A stretch of DNA of 56,110 bases, taken from the NCBI RefSeq assembly GCF_900111575.1, contig NZ_FOIF01000008.1, forward strand, positions 1 to 56,110, given 5' to 3'. The DNA is from Anaerobranca gottschalkii DSM 13577. Its GTDB lineage: Bacteria; Bacillota; Proteinivoracia; Proteinivoracales; Proteinivoracaceae. This document shows positions 9,680-18,431 of this stretch, in pieces; position 1 is the first letter of the stretch, and each line of letters begins with the position of its first letter. Below the pieces are notes generated by a model. That model was not told the origin of the DNA and did not search any database. It worked only from the letters and a program-made list of their open reading frames with translations. Position numbers and translations under genes: made by a program.

Positions 9680-10079
9680 TATAATCCCCCTCAAAGTTAA
9701 ATAAAGCTATTATTGTTTCAATTTCCCCTACACCCCTATTTAATTTCATAGCGATATCTTTTGCTGATAAACCTTGATTGTATAAAGTATAAACTTCTTT
9801 GTGTTTCTGAATAATTTTATCTTTAGAATTACTCTGTTCAATTACTGGATCTACTGGCCAATTTTCATTAGAAGGAGACTTCATTTCCTTAATTGTCTCA
9901 ATTTCTTCTTCTATTTTTTCTAATACCAAATCTAACTTATTTTCTAGTGAACTAATAGCTACTAAAATTTCTTCTATCTCAAAGGTATACCTTTTCCCCG
10001 ACGATTCCTTAAACATCAAAAAAATTCCTATCAAAACTATAATAATTCCAATGATTAAAAATAATATATTTGTACCCAT
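9672..10079 (-). CDS. SwrB-like / DUF6115 protein
   Basis: The 135 residues comprise an N-terminal membrane helix (about residues 4-23), a coiled-coil-like stretch (about 35-70), a linker, and a C-terminal helix-turn-helix-like segment LYNQGLSAKDIAMKLNRGVGEIETIIALF. This architecture and the position between sigD and rpsB match Bacillus SwrB, a membrane protein that promotes assembly of the flagellar basal body/export apparatus. The similarity is in layout and C-terminal motif rather than strong identity. It overlaps the next gene by eight bases. Confidence 0.65.
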   Translation of the reverse strand: MGTNILFLIIGIIIVLIGIFLMFKESSGKRYTFEIEEILVAISSLENKLDLVLEKIEEEIETIKEMKSPSNENWPVDPVIEQSNSKDKIIQKHKEVYTLYNQGLSAKDIAMKLNRGVGEIETIIALFNFEGDYNG

Positions 10080-10099
10080 GAATTCACCTTCTATTATTT

Positions 10100-10405
10100 C
10101 TAAATGTTTATATCGATATATTTACCTCTAACGGGATCGAAGACCTTTTTCTTTTCTTCTTTCTTTTCTTTTTTCCCTTGATCCTTTTGCCCTTTTTGCT
10201 CTTTATTACTACCATGTTCTTTTCCTATATTATTATTTTCTGATTTATGACTTTCATTAACTTGTTTTTGTCTCTGTGAAGCTAATTGTAACTGCTGTTG
10301 TTGAGTAAATTCCTGATGAAATTGTGAGTTTTGGTTATTATGCACCTTTACTACTTCACCACTTCTAGGTATAGAAATCTGTAAATCGATGGGTCTGAAT
10401 CCCAT
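10100..10405 (-). CDS. small highly charged protein of the flagellar operon, function unknown
   Basis: The 101-residue protein has three parts: an ordered-looking N-terminus (MGFRPIDLQISIPRSGEVVK), a low-complexity middle rich in Gln, then Lys/Glu/Asn, and a short C-terminal motif DPVRGKYIDINI. AGAGGTG lies before the ATG. It lies ten bases after fapA and before the swrB-like gene. The polar middle is probably disordered, and the two end motifs could be binding sites. I cannot name a function. Confidence 0.6.
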   Translation of the reverse strand: MGFRPIDLQISIPRSGEVVKVHNNQNSQFHQEFTQQQQLQLASQRQKQVNESHKSENNNIGKEHGSNKEQKGQKDQGKKEKKEEKKKVFDPVRGKYIDINI

Positions 10406-10415
10406 AAAATCACCT

Positions 10416-11783
10416 CTATGTGATCATAATCTCACCATCGGGCCCAATAATAAAATTGGAAGTTTTAGTTTCATCGGTTATAGTTCGATATCTGGTTCCA
10501 ATGGTAACTTTAACTCCAGGATATACAATTTTATTAACCGTTACCTTACCCATTACATTATTTAACAATTTATCTAACATTTCTTTTTGTAATTTTTGTT
10601 TATCCTCTAAATAATCGGTTAAACTTTCTATTGTAACCTCTAGACGTTCTAGTAAACATCTATGTTCTTTGGAAAGTTGTCCCTTTTCTTCTTTTAACTT
10701 AAGGATTCTTTGAGCTTGTTTAGCTTTTTTTAATTCTTCACTTTTTATAGTTAATTCCTTTGTTAGCATTTGTAAATTATGACGAAGTTCAGGATTGACT
10801 CCAACTTCTAACTCAGTTTTTGTACCTTTAGGGGAACCAACAATATTAGCTAAAATTTCTTGCTCTGCCCCTACAATTCCCCCAACAATTAAGCCTTTAC
10901 CTTCAGTAACAACTACCCTATCACAGGCATGGACTTTACTATACATAATAGCATCTTTTATTATGACTGATCCACCTGCTTTAACTTCACAGTTTTCTAT
11001 ATATCTTGCAACAATATTACCTTTAGAATTTATTACTCCTTTATTTCGCCCTTGTATTCCACCATTTACTACTAAGTTTCCTTCACAATAAATATATGAA
11101 CTATCTATCGTTCCTTTAACAGTAACATCACCTTGGGCTTTGATAGTAAAACCCTCTTTGACATCACCCTTAACAATTACACTGCCGATAAAGTCGATAT
11201 TCCCCGTTTTAAAATTAACTTCTTCTACTTCTAGAATTTGAAAAACATTAAGCTTTCCTTCAATTAAAGAAAATTTTCCATCAACACTTGCAATAATAGT
11301 ATTGTCACCTTGTAATTGAACATTTTTCCCTAAAGGAAGTTTTGCAGGTTTCCCCGGTTTAAAAGGGATAATTTCTCCAGTTACAGATAACCCATCTATT
11401 CCAGGTTCAGGAGGATAAATAGTAGCTAAAGTATCACCTTTTTTAATGTTAATTATCTTTTCTAAGTTATAAAAGTCTACCCTTCCATCTTCTAATATAA
11501 CGGGTTTTCCATCCTTTTCTTGAAAATGAATTTTAACATAACCATCTTTACCGGAAACGGCAGGTGTTCCAGTGGCAATCTGGATTTCTTCTAACCCTGT
11601 ACTCCTTTTAATTCTTTCTTTTACCATTTCTAGAGATTGGACAATTAAATTATTTTTTCTAATTTCATTTACAATCTCTTCTAACTCTATTTCACTAAGT
11701 TCAACTCCAGGTTTAGAAAGTTCTAAAAAGGCAGCCAATTTATCCTTTGTTATGTTAATTCTAAACCACTTATTTCCATTCAT
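10416..11783 (-). CDS. fapA: FapA / DUF342 family protein
   Basis: The 455-residue protein has an N-terminal region with RINITKDK-type repeats. It is followed by the characteristic DUF342 beta-helix, with many short Val/Gly repeats such as GSVIVKGDVKEGFTIKAQGDVTVKG and GGIVGAEQEI (about residues 190-320). A coiled coil lies at about 330-400 and a beta-rich tail at the end. FapA-type proteins are often encoded beside sigD in clostridial flagellar operons and are linked to flagellar or envelope placement. The exact role is unsettled. It sits directly after sigD. Confidence 0.85.
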   Translation of the reverse strand: MNGNKWFRINITKDKLAAFLELSKPGVELSEIELEEIVNEIRKNNLIVQSLEMVKERIKRSTGLEEIQIATGTPAVSGKDGYVKIHFQEKDGKPVILEDGRVDFYNLEKIINIKKGDTLATIYPPEPGIDGLSVTGEIIPFKPGKPAKLPLGKNVQLQGDNTIIASVDGKFSLIEGKLNVFQILEVEEVNFKTGNIDFIGSVIVKGDVKEGFTIKAQGDVTVKGTIDSSYIYCEGNLVVNGGIQGRNKGVINSKGNIVARYIENCEVKAGGSVIIKDAIMYSKVHACDRVVVTEGKGLIVGGIVGAEQEILANIVGSPKGTKTELEVGVNPELRHNLQMLTKELTIKSEELKKAKQAQRILKLKEEKGQLSKEHRCLLERLEVTIESLTDYLEDKQKLQKEMLDKLLNNVMGKVTVNKIVYPGVKVTIGTRYRTITDETKTSNFIIGPDGEIMIT

Positions 11784-11796
11784 CTTGATTCCCCCC

Positions 11797-12540
11797 TTAA
11801 CCTGCTTCTTTTTTGAGCATTAACCTTAATCGGTTAATTGCCTTTGAATGGATTTGGGATATCCTTGCTTCCGATAAGTTTAATATCAGTCCTATTTCTT
11901 TTAGTGTTAATTCCTCATAATAATATAAATTTAATACCATTTGTTCTTTAACACTAAGTTTTTTAATAGCATCCGTCAACCTTACAAGGATATCTTGGTT
12001 CACAAGGTTTTCAAGAGGATTTGTTCCCTCATCTGGTAGAATATCAATAAATCTATCTTCTTCTGAGTTTTGCACAAAATTATCTAGATATAATAAATTA
12101 CTTTGATTTGCGTAATTTAAGATTTTCCTTAGTTTCTCTTTATCTATTCCCATCATAGACATTAAATTTTCGTCTGTTAAAGGTTTTCCTGCTACAGCCA
12201 ATTCTTCATAAGCTTTTTCTAGTTCTTGTATACTCCTTTGGACGTCTTTGGGCAACCAATTTGATTTTCTAATGTTATCTATAATTTGTCCTTTTATTCT
12301 CATACTTGCAAAGGTTTCGAATTTTACCCCTTGTTGAGGGTTAAAACGTTCGATTGCTTCAATAAGGCCGATGATTCCATAATTATACAAATCTTCCTTG
12401 TCAAAAATTCCATATTTATTACCTATACAAATTCGTCCAACTATTATATGAACTAAATTACAGTAAGTTTCTATTAGTTTATTCTTTGCTTTATTTGAAC
12501 CTTGTTTATATTGCTGCCACAATAAACTCACATTATCCAT
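11797..12540 (-). CDS. sigD: flagellar sigma factor SigD/FliA (FliA/WhiG family)
   Basis: This alternative sigma factor directs RNA polymerase to late flagellar and chemotaxis genes. The 247 residues carry region 2 (LYNYGIIGLIEAIERFNPQQGVKFETFASMRIKGQIIDNIR), region 3 (about residues 85-150) and region 4 with a helix-turn-helix (LTLKEIGLILNLSEARISQIHSKAINRLR). AAAGGGTGG precedes the ATG. It follows cheD, exactly as in the Bacillus fla/che operon. No anti-sigma FlgM is encoded in this window. Confidence 0.95.
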   Translation of the reverse strand: MDNVSLLWQQYKQGSNKAKNKLIETYCNLVHIIVGRICIGNKYGIFDKEDLYNYGIIGLIEAIERFNPQQGVKFETFASMRIKGQIIDNIRKSNWLPKDVQRSIQELEKAYEELAVAGKPLTDENLMSMMGIDKEKLRKILNYANQSNLLYLDNFVQNSEEDRFIDILPDEGTNPLENLVNQDILVRLTDAIKKLSVKEQMVLNLYYYEELTLKEIGLILNLSEARISQIHSKAINRLRLMLKKEAG

Positions 12541-12551
12541 GGAACCACCCT

Positions 12552-13043
12552 TTAAATTATTTTCTCTCCTTGACTGATAGTCCTTACATACAATTGCCCT
12601 GTTAATAAATCAAATTCAATGGTCCTTCCATAATTTCCCCCAACATCTTCTGCCACTATTTTTATATTAAATTTATCTAGATTTTCCTTTACTGCTTCGA
12701 TATTTCTTTGGCCAATTTTCATAATATCGCTACTACCAGCAAAGGAAAACATTTGAGCTCCCCCAGCTATTTTAGCTACTAAATTTTTATCCCCAGCCCC
12801 TGCATTAACTATCCTTTTAATTAGTTCCTCTATAGCAGTATCTGCAAATTTGCCTAATATCGTAGTAGTATGCCTAGAATTTTTACTATCTGGGAGCATA
12901 ACGTGGGCCATGCCACCTATTTTTTTAAAGTTATCATAAATACATACCCCAACACAAGATCCAAGCCCTGTAGTTTTCAATATATCTGGAGAAAATGAAT
13001 GGTGTATTTCTGCCATTCCCACTTTTATAACTTTTCTATTCAT
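12552..13043 (-). CDS. cheD: chemoreceptor glutamine deamidase CheD
   Basis: CheD deamidates glutamines on chemoreceptors and also binds CheC to raise its CheY-P phosphatase activity. The catalytic Cys lies in TGLGSCVGVCIYD and the His in GGMAHVMLPDS. A later IKIVAEDVGGNYGRTIEFD stretch completes the family pattern. ATG at 13043 overlaps the end of cheC by eight bases; the TTG further upstream has no advantage. With the usual start the protein has 163 residues, which is normal. Confidence 0.94.
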   Translation of the reverse strand: MNRKVIKVGMAEIHHSFSPDILKTTGLGSCVGVCIYDNFKKIGGMAHVMLPDSKNSRHTTTILGKFADTAIEELIKRIVNAGAGDKNLVAKIAGGAQMFSFAGSSDIMKIGQRNIEAVKENLDKFNIKIVAEDVGGNYGRTIEFDLLTGQLYVRTISQGEKII

Positions 13044-13653
13044 TGGCAACACCAAAGTAACTCATTAATTTTTCAAAGGCCTGTATCTCAGGGATAAAAA
13101 AGAAGTTTCCAGATACATCTTTACCTTCATGGGTAAAGGTTGTTTTAATTAATAATGCCACATCTCCCATCTCACCCATTTGGATTAAAGGTAAACTAAG
13201 GGCTGCCTCCGCCATATCTACAGATAAAGCTGGAACTGATGGATACATATTTTGTTGGGTAAAATTTGATAATGCTGTTAAGTAAGCACCACATAGCATA
13301 TTGCCAATTTCAGAGATAGCAGATGTTTGATAGGAATCTAAATTATAGTAATCTATATTTTTATCATTAAGTAAGTACTCTAAAATAAATTTTATTGTTT
13401 CTAAGGGTAACATTAACAAGATATTGCCAGGAAGTGAGCCTTCTACCCGAAAATAGATAGATGCAACTACTTGATCTTCTCCGCCAACAAACTCCAATGC
13501 CTCTTGAAAAGAAACTAAACTCACTTCCGGAACACTTAAACCAATTTTGTTAGAAATAATTTTAGATAAAGCAGTTGCTGCGTTTCCAGCACCTATATTT
13601 CCTAATTCTTTAAGCAAATCTATCTGCATAGGTTTTAATGAATAAATGTTCAA
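13036..13653 (-). CDS. cheC: CheY-P phosphatase CheC
   Basis: CheC dephosphorylates CheY-P. The 205-residue protein shows two phosphatase half-sites: the Glu-x2-Asn in LKELGNIGAGNAATALSK near the N-terminus and SEIGNMLCGAYLTALSN near the middle. This is the two-site form typical of true CheC rather than CheX. The start codon is TTG, with GGGGGATG about ten bases upstream. Overlap with cheD fits their physical partnership. Confidence 0.93.
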   Translation of the reverse strand: MNIYSLKPMQIDLLKELGNIGAGNAATALSKIISNKIGLSVPEVSLVSFQEALEFVGGEDQVVASIYFRVEGSLPGNILLMLPLETIKFILEYLLNDKNIDYYNLDSYQTSAISEIGNMLCGAYLTALSNFTQQNMYPSVPALSVDMAEAALSLPLIQMGEMGDVALLIKTTFTHEGKDVSGNFFFIPEIQAFEKLMSYFGVANE

Positions 13654-13670
13654 CCAGTCATCCCCCTTAT

Positions 13671-14126
13671 TTATTCTTTTATCTCTTTTATTTCAACAAT
13701 CTCCTCTTTATTGAGAATTTTTTCTAAATCTAAAATAATAATCAATCTTTCCCCTAATTTCCCTACACCGCTAATAAATTTTGTATCGATGGAGTCAATA
13801 ACTGAGGGGGTAGGTTCAATATCTTCAGATTTTAAAGTTATTACATCATTGGCAGAATCTACTATTAAACCGACCTTAACATCCGCTAAGCTAACTACAA
13901 TAATTCTTGTATTATCATCCTTTTCTTTTTCAGGCAGATTAAACCTTTGACGTAAATCTACTACTGGAACGATACTGCCCCTTAAATTACAAACTCCTTC
14001 TACAAATTTAGGGGTTTTAGGAACCCTTGTAATTGGAAGCATCCTTTCTATTCCTTGAACCTTCAAAATATCTAAAGCGTATTCTTCAGTATCCAATCGA
14101 AAAATAACAAATTTTTGCTCATTCAT
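13671..14126 (-). CDS. cheW: chemotaxis adaptor CheW
   Basis: CheW links receptors to CheA. The protein is 151 residues of a single CheW SH3-like domain: FVIFRLDTEEYALDILKVQGIERM, TRVPKTPKFVEGVCNLRGSIVPVVDLRQRF, and KVGLIVDSANDVITL. The short acidic/Lys tail is unremarkable. It lies between cheA and cheC with AGGAGG upstream. No CheV-type receiver domain is present. Confidence 0.96.
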   Translation of the reverse strand: MNEQKFVIFRLDTEEYALDILKVQGIERMLPITRVPKTPKFVEGVCNLRGSIVPVVDLRQRFNLPEKEKDDNTRIIVVSLADVKVGLIVDSANDVITLKSEDIEPTPSVIDSIDTKFISGVGKLGERLIIILDLEKILNKEEIVEIKEIKE

Positions 14127-14148
14127 TGTAATATTCCTCCTTTAGAAT

Positions 14149-16104
14149 TTAATTAAAAAATAATGAGTTTGTATCTAAAATTAATATTACTTCTCCATCT
14201 CCCGAAATAGTTGCTCCAGCAAAACCTTTAATATTACTTAAGAAGTCACCTAAATGCTTAATTACAATTTCTTGTTGTCCTATTAAGTCATCTACAATTA
14301 ATCCAATTTGCTTATCACCTTTTTTGACAATTACCATAGAAAGTTCGGAATTTGCTTTTCTTTTACATTCTAAAACATCTGCTAGATCAACTAATGGTAA
14401 TACAGAATTTCTAAACATTAAAACTTTCTGATTACCAACTTTTTTAATATTTCTACTGTCAAAGGCAGCTGTTTCAACTATTGAAGCTAAAGGGATTGCG
14501 TATTTTTCTTCACCAACTTTTACTAATAAACCTTGAATTATAGCTAGTGTAAGGGGTAAATGAATAATAAATTTAGTTCCCTTTCCAATTTCAGTTTGGA
14601 TTTCTATTCCTCCACCTAAAGCTTCAATTGATGTTTTAACAACATCAAGACCAACACCTCTTCCTGATAAATCAGTAACTACTTCTTTTGTACTAAATCC
14701 CGGTTCGAAGATTAATTGTAATATATTGTGGGGATCTAATGTTGCTAATTGATTATTGTTAATTATGCCTTTATTAACTGCTGTTTGACCTATTTTCTTA
14801 TAATCTATTCCTTTTCCATCATCACTAACTTCAATAAATACCTCATTACCACTTTGATAAGCCTTTAACTCGATCTTTCCTTTTTCTGATTTCCCTAACT
14901 TCTTTCTTTCTTCTTTATCTTCAAGACCGTGATCTATAGCATTTCTAATCAAGTGAACTAAAGGATCACCTATTTCATCGATAATGGTTCTATCTAGTTC
15001 CGTTTCTTTACCGATAATGGTTAATTCAACTTCTTTACCTAAGTCTTTAGCAGTATCCCTTACCATCCGGGGAAATCTACTGAATACTCTATCTATGGGA
15101 ACCATCCTTAAACTCATCACTACATTTTGTAACTCTGTAGTTATCCTATGTAATTGTTCTAATCCTTCTAAAGCCAGTGCCTGATTATTTGTTGAAACAC
15201 TTTGATTTAAACCTGTTTTATTAATAACTAATTCAGATACTAAATTCATCAAGGCATCTAAGCGATTTATATCAACCCTAATTGTTGCTTGATTTTTGAA
15301 ATTATTAGCTTGTCCATTTACTTCTAAAGATTTTGTACTATTTTGAGATTCATCCTTTTTTTCCTTAACCCGGATTTCTTTAGTATTCTCATCAAGGGAT
15401 ATTATTTCAACCCTTGCCACTTCAGGTATTTCTTTAACTTTTTCTAATTCATCTTTTCTATTTCTTGAAATTAGCCAAATTTCAAAAGTATCTTCAAATC
15501 GTTCTTCTTCAATATCTTCTACTGTAGGAGATGTCTTAATTATTTCACCTAACTCTTCTAACTGCTTATATACTATAAATGCTCTAGCTGATTTTAGAAT
15601 ACACTCTTTACTTAGTTCTATTTTTAGGTGATAAACATTAAAACCTTGAGCTAATGCATTTGAAATTACATATTGTTCATAGTCTTTAACTATTTTGCTA
15701 GTACTATCTTCTTGGATAATCATTTGCTGTTCATTTTTATGATTAAATAAATCATCTAAGATTTTTTTATCAAGATCTGTATTTTTTCCTTGACGGATAT
15801 CGTTTAAGGCCTGGGAAAGTATATCAAAGGCTTTAAAAAGGGTGTTTAATATAGTAACCGTTAATTCCTTTTCCCCTTTTCTTATTTCGTCTAAATAATT
15901 TTCTATATTATGAGTTATTTCAGCAATAGCTTGAAAACCCATAGTTGCCGACATCCCCTTTAAAGTATGGGCAGCTCTAAAAATTTCATTTACTGCTTGA
16001 ATGTCTTTAGGATTGTTCTCTAAACTTAATAAATTATCATTGATTATTTGCAAATTTTCTTCACTTTCTTCAAAAAATATTGGTAAATAATTACTCATAT
16101 CCAT
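14149..16104 (-). CDS. cheA: chemotaxis histidine kinase CheA
   Basis: CheA autophosphorylates and passes phosphate to CheY. Domains in order over 651 residues are: P1 with phospho-accepting His46 in AAHTLKGMSATMGF; a CheY-binding P2-like region; P3 dimerisation (RVDINRLDALMNLVSELV); the P4 ATPase with N-box HLIRNAIDHG and G-boxes DDGKGID and GRGVGLDVVK; and P5, CheW-like, at the C-terminus. ATG at 16104 is chosen because AGGAGG lies eight bases before it. The in-frame ATG at 16134 would overlap the PilZ gene and lacks such a site. Confidence 0.96.
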   Translation of the reverse strand: MDMSNYLPIFFEESEENLQIINDNLLSLENNPKDIQAVNEIFRAAHTLKGMSATMGFQAIAEITHNIENYLDEIRKGEKELTVTILNTLFKAFDILSQALNDIRQGKNTDLDKKILDDLFNHKNEQQMIIQEDSTSKIVKDYEQYVISNALAQGFNVYHLKIELSKECILKSARAFIVYKQLEELGEIIKTSPTVEDIEEERFEDTFEIWLISRNRKDELEKVKEIPEVARVEIISLDENTKEIRVKEKKDESQNSTKSLEVNGQANNFKNQATIRVDINRLDALMNLVSELVINKTGLNQSVSTNNQALALEGLEQLHRITTELQNVVMSLRMVPIDRVFSRFPRMVRDTAKDLGKEVELTIIGKETELDRTIIDEIGDPLVHLIRNAIDHGLEDKEERKKLGKSEKGKIELKAYQSGNEVFIEVSDDGKGIDYKKIGQTAVNKGIINNNQLATLDPHNILQLIFEPGFSTKEVVTDLSGRGVGLDVVKTSIEALGGGIEIQTEIGKGTKFIIHLPLTLAIIQGLLVKVGEEKYAIPLASIVETAAFDSRNIKKVGNQKVLMFRNSVLPLVDLADVLECKRKANSELSMVIVKKGDKQIGLIVDDLIGQQEIVIKHLGDFLSNIKGFAGATISGDGEVILILDTNSLFFN

Positions 16105-16121
16105 AAGGTCCACCTCCTGCG

Positions 16122-16469
16122 TTATTTCTTCCATCTACTTTCTAACTTGAAAATTAACTGTACTAACTGATCTTGTGTATTTCTATCTAAATACATAAAT
16201 TCCACTGCATAAACTCTCGAATTATCTATTTCCATAATTCTAAGAACTTTTCCTATTAGTACGAATAACTTATCATCATCAAAAAATCTAATTTCCAGCA
16301 ATGTATCCCTTTGTAATGAAATATCGGTGGTAAAACAAAGGCCACCTCCACTTAAGTCCCGCAAAATCCCTTTATAGGGATTAGAAACAACTTCAACTGT
16401 ATCAGGATCCAAAATACTGAATTCTATTTCTTTACTCATTTGAAATCTATAAAAATTTCTTTTCTCCAT
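16122..16469 (-). CDS. single-domain PilZ protein (probable c-di-GMP sensor)
   Basis: The 115 residues show the two PilZ binding signatures: Arg-x3-Arg at residues 3-7 (KRNFYRF) and DLSGGG near residue 38. The rest is one beta-barrel. PilZ domains bind cyclic di-GMP and in Bacillus and E. coli slow motility through YpfA/YcgR. This one lacks a separate YcgR N-terminal domain. It sits between flhG and cheA, where Bacillus has cheB, suggesting a direct link between c-di-GMP and the motor or chemotaxis. That link is an inference from position. Confidence 0.85.
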   Translation of the reverse strand: MEKRNFYRFQMSKEIEFSILDPDTVEVVSNPYKGILRDLSGGGLCFTTDISLQRDTLLEIRFFDDDKLFVLIGKVLRIMEIDNSRVYAVEFMYLDRNTQDQLVQLIFKLESRWKK

Positions 16470-16483
16470 TTTACCCCCCCTAA

Positions 16484-17329
16484 CTATTTAAATAACCTAA
16501 ATATATTAAACAGCCCTTTTCTTTCCTTATATTCCTGTTTTCCTAAAATTTTATTGGCGACTCTCTTTACATCTTTGGAGGCAGTACATTGATGATATAA
16601 AGTTATATAGGGTTTTTGTAGTTTTACCGCCTGTTGAACATGTTTATCATCTGTAATAAAGCCTAAAAAATTAGGAGTTGATTTTAGAAAATTATAGGCT
16701 ACTTTAATTAGTTTATTGGCAATATACTCCCCCTCAGCAAAATCAGCTGCTCTATTAACGAGAATATTTATTTTGATATTATGCTTTTTCCCGTATAAAG
16801 TTTTTAATAATGCATATGCATCGGTTATGGCTGTAGGTTCAGGGGTAGTTACTAAAATTACTTGATCTGCCGATAAAGCAAAATATGTAACGTTTCTATT
16901 AATCCCAGCTCCAGTGTCAAATAATATATAGTCATATCCCATTAGTGTTTGTAAGTCAGCCCTTAATGTATTAGGATTAATTTTTTCTAACATTTCTTCA
17001 TCTGATAATGCAGAACCTCCAGCTAATAAATCTACATTTTCATTTACAGGAAAAATCAACTCAGATAATTGGATATTATTCTTAAAATAATCAAAAAGAT
17101 TATATTTGGGATAAACACCTAATAAAAGATCTGTGTTCCCTAAGCCTAAGTCGACATCTACTAACAAAACCTTTTTTCCTAACTCTCCTAAGGCAAGGGC
17201 TAAATTAACACTAGTATTACTCTTCCCTACTCCACCTTTACCACTGGTAATGGTTATTACTTCCGGTTCCTTAAACCCTTTTTCTACCTTTGATTTAAGT
17301 AACCTTAATTTTTCCGCTTGATCATGCAT
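16484..17329 (-). CDS. flhG: flagellar number/placement ATPase FlhG (YlxH, MinD-like)
   Basis: FlhG is a MinD/ParA-type ATPase that regulates flagellar number and activates FlhF GTPase. The 281 residues show the deviant Walker A TSGKGGVGKSNTSVNLA, the DVDLGLGNTDLLLG segment, YILFDTGAGI and TTPEPTAITDAYALLK. The N-terminal DQAEKLRLL stretch resembles the FlhF-activating motif of FlhG. ATG at 17329 has AGGTGG upstream and overlaps the end of flhF by eight bases. Confidence 0.93.
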   Translation of the reverse strand: MHDQAEKLRLLKSKVEKGFKEPEVITITSGKGGVGKSNTSVNLALALGELGKKVLLVDVDLGLGNTDLLLGVYPKYNLFDYFKNNIQLSELIFPVNENVDLLAGGSALSDEEMLEKINPNTLRADLQTLMGYDYILFDTGAGINRNVTYFALSADQVILVTTPEPTAITDAYALLKTLYGKKHNIKINILVNRAADFAEGEYIANKLIKVAYNFLKSTPNFLGFITDDKHVQQAVKLQKPYITLYHQCTASKDVKRVANKILGKQEYKERKGLFNIFRLFK

Positions 17330-18431
17330 GATAACCACCTAGAATTTTATCTATGATATCTTCAGCAGTTAATACTTCTATATCATCTGGAACATTTTGC
17401 CCTGTGGTAAAGTAGTAAATAGGCTTCTTAAAATGGGTAATTATATTATAAAGGTTACCATAACGATCAACTTCATCTAATTTTGTTAAGATTAGACCTG
17501 TTGGATTAAAAAGGCTAAATGTTTTGTATATAGGTATCAAGTCATCGATCTGGGTAGTTACACTTAAAACTAAAAAGACATAATCTAAGGAAAGTTTATC
17601 AAAATATTTTTTTAATTCTTGTAATTCCTTAAGATTTTTGTGGCTCCTTCCAGCTGTATCTACATAGATCCGTTGTTTATCATTTAACCTTTTAAGGGCA
17701 AGTTCATATTCTTCTAAATTATTAGCTACATAAACTGGGACATCGAGGATATTACCATAAACTTTTAACTGTTCCGCAGCTGCTATCCGGAAATTATCTA
17801 AAGTAATTAAACCTAAAGATTTCCTTTCATTTAATGATGAATGGGCAGCTAATTTAGCTATTGTTGTGGTTTTACCAACCCCAGTTGGTCCTACCAAACC
17901 AAACCTAAAAACCTTATTTTCATTAGGAATTACTCCTTTTTCTAAAATTGGCTGTATTTCCTTTAGCATTATTTTTTTCAGAGATTGGATCAAATCATTT
18001 TCTTGGCCCTTTTCCCGTAATTTGTTTACTAATTTTTTAGCCTTCTCTTGACTAATCCCCTCATTTATAAGAAATTTATAGATCTTACTATATACTGGGG
18101 GAAAGTGGGATGGTATGTGTTCTAAACCATCTAAAACATTATTTAATAATTTTTGATTCTCTAGTAATTGTTCCTTGATTTCTTCAAGTTCACTATTTTT
18201 AGTTTCCAAAGGAGGAGTAGGTTGTCTGTTAGGTTGTGGTTTAAGATTTTCCCTCTGGCTCTTTTCATCGGCAGCGGCGAGAATTTCAAAATAATGTTTT
18301 CCAAACCAACCTTTTATTCCTTTAGCCCGAATTTTATTAGTATGAATTATGATAGCATCTTTTCCTAAATCTCTAATAATCTGTGGTTTAGCTTCATCTA
18401 TTTTATTTACTATGTATTTTCTAATTCTCAT
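17322..18431 (-). CDS. flhF: flagellar SRP-type GTPase FlhF
   Basis: FlhF is an SRP-family GTPase that places the flagellar basal body. The N-terminal B domain (about residues 1-110) is variable and charged. The N domain follows, and then the G domain with GPTGVGKTTTIAKLAAH (P-loop), TLDNFRIAAAEQLK, DTAGRSHK and LTKLDEVDRYG. The length of 369 residues is typical. It overlaps flhA by four bases (ATGA) and flhG by eight. Confidence 0.95.
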   Translation of the reverse strand: MRIRKYIVNKIDEAKPQIIRDLGKDAIIIHTNKIRAKGIKGWFGKHYFEILAAADEKSQRENLKPQPNRQPTPPLETKNSELEEIKEQLLENQKLLNNVLDGLEHIPSHFPPVYSKIYKFLINEGISQEKAKKLVNKLREKGQENDLIQSLKKIMLKEIQPILEKGVIPNENKVFRFGLVGPTGVGKTTTIAKLAAHSSLNERKSLGLITLDNFRIAAAEQLKVYGNILDVPVYVANNLEEYELALKRLNDKQRIYVDTAGRSHKNLKELQELKKYFDKLSLDYVFLVLSVTTQIDDLIPIYKTFSLFNPTGLILTKLDEVDRYGNLYNIITHFKKPIYYFTTGQNVPDDIEVLTAEDIIDKILGGYHA

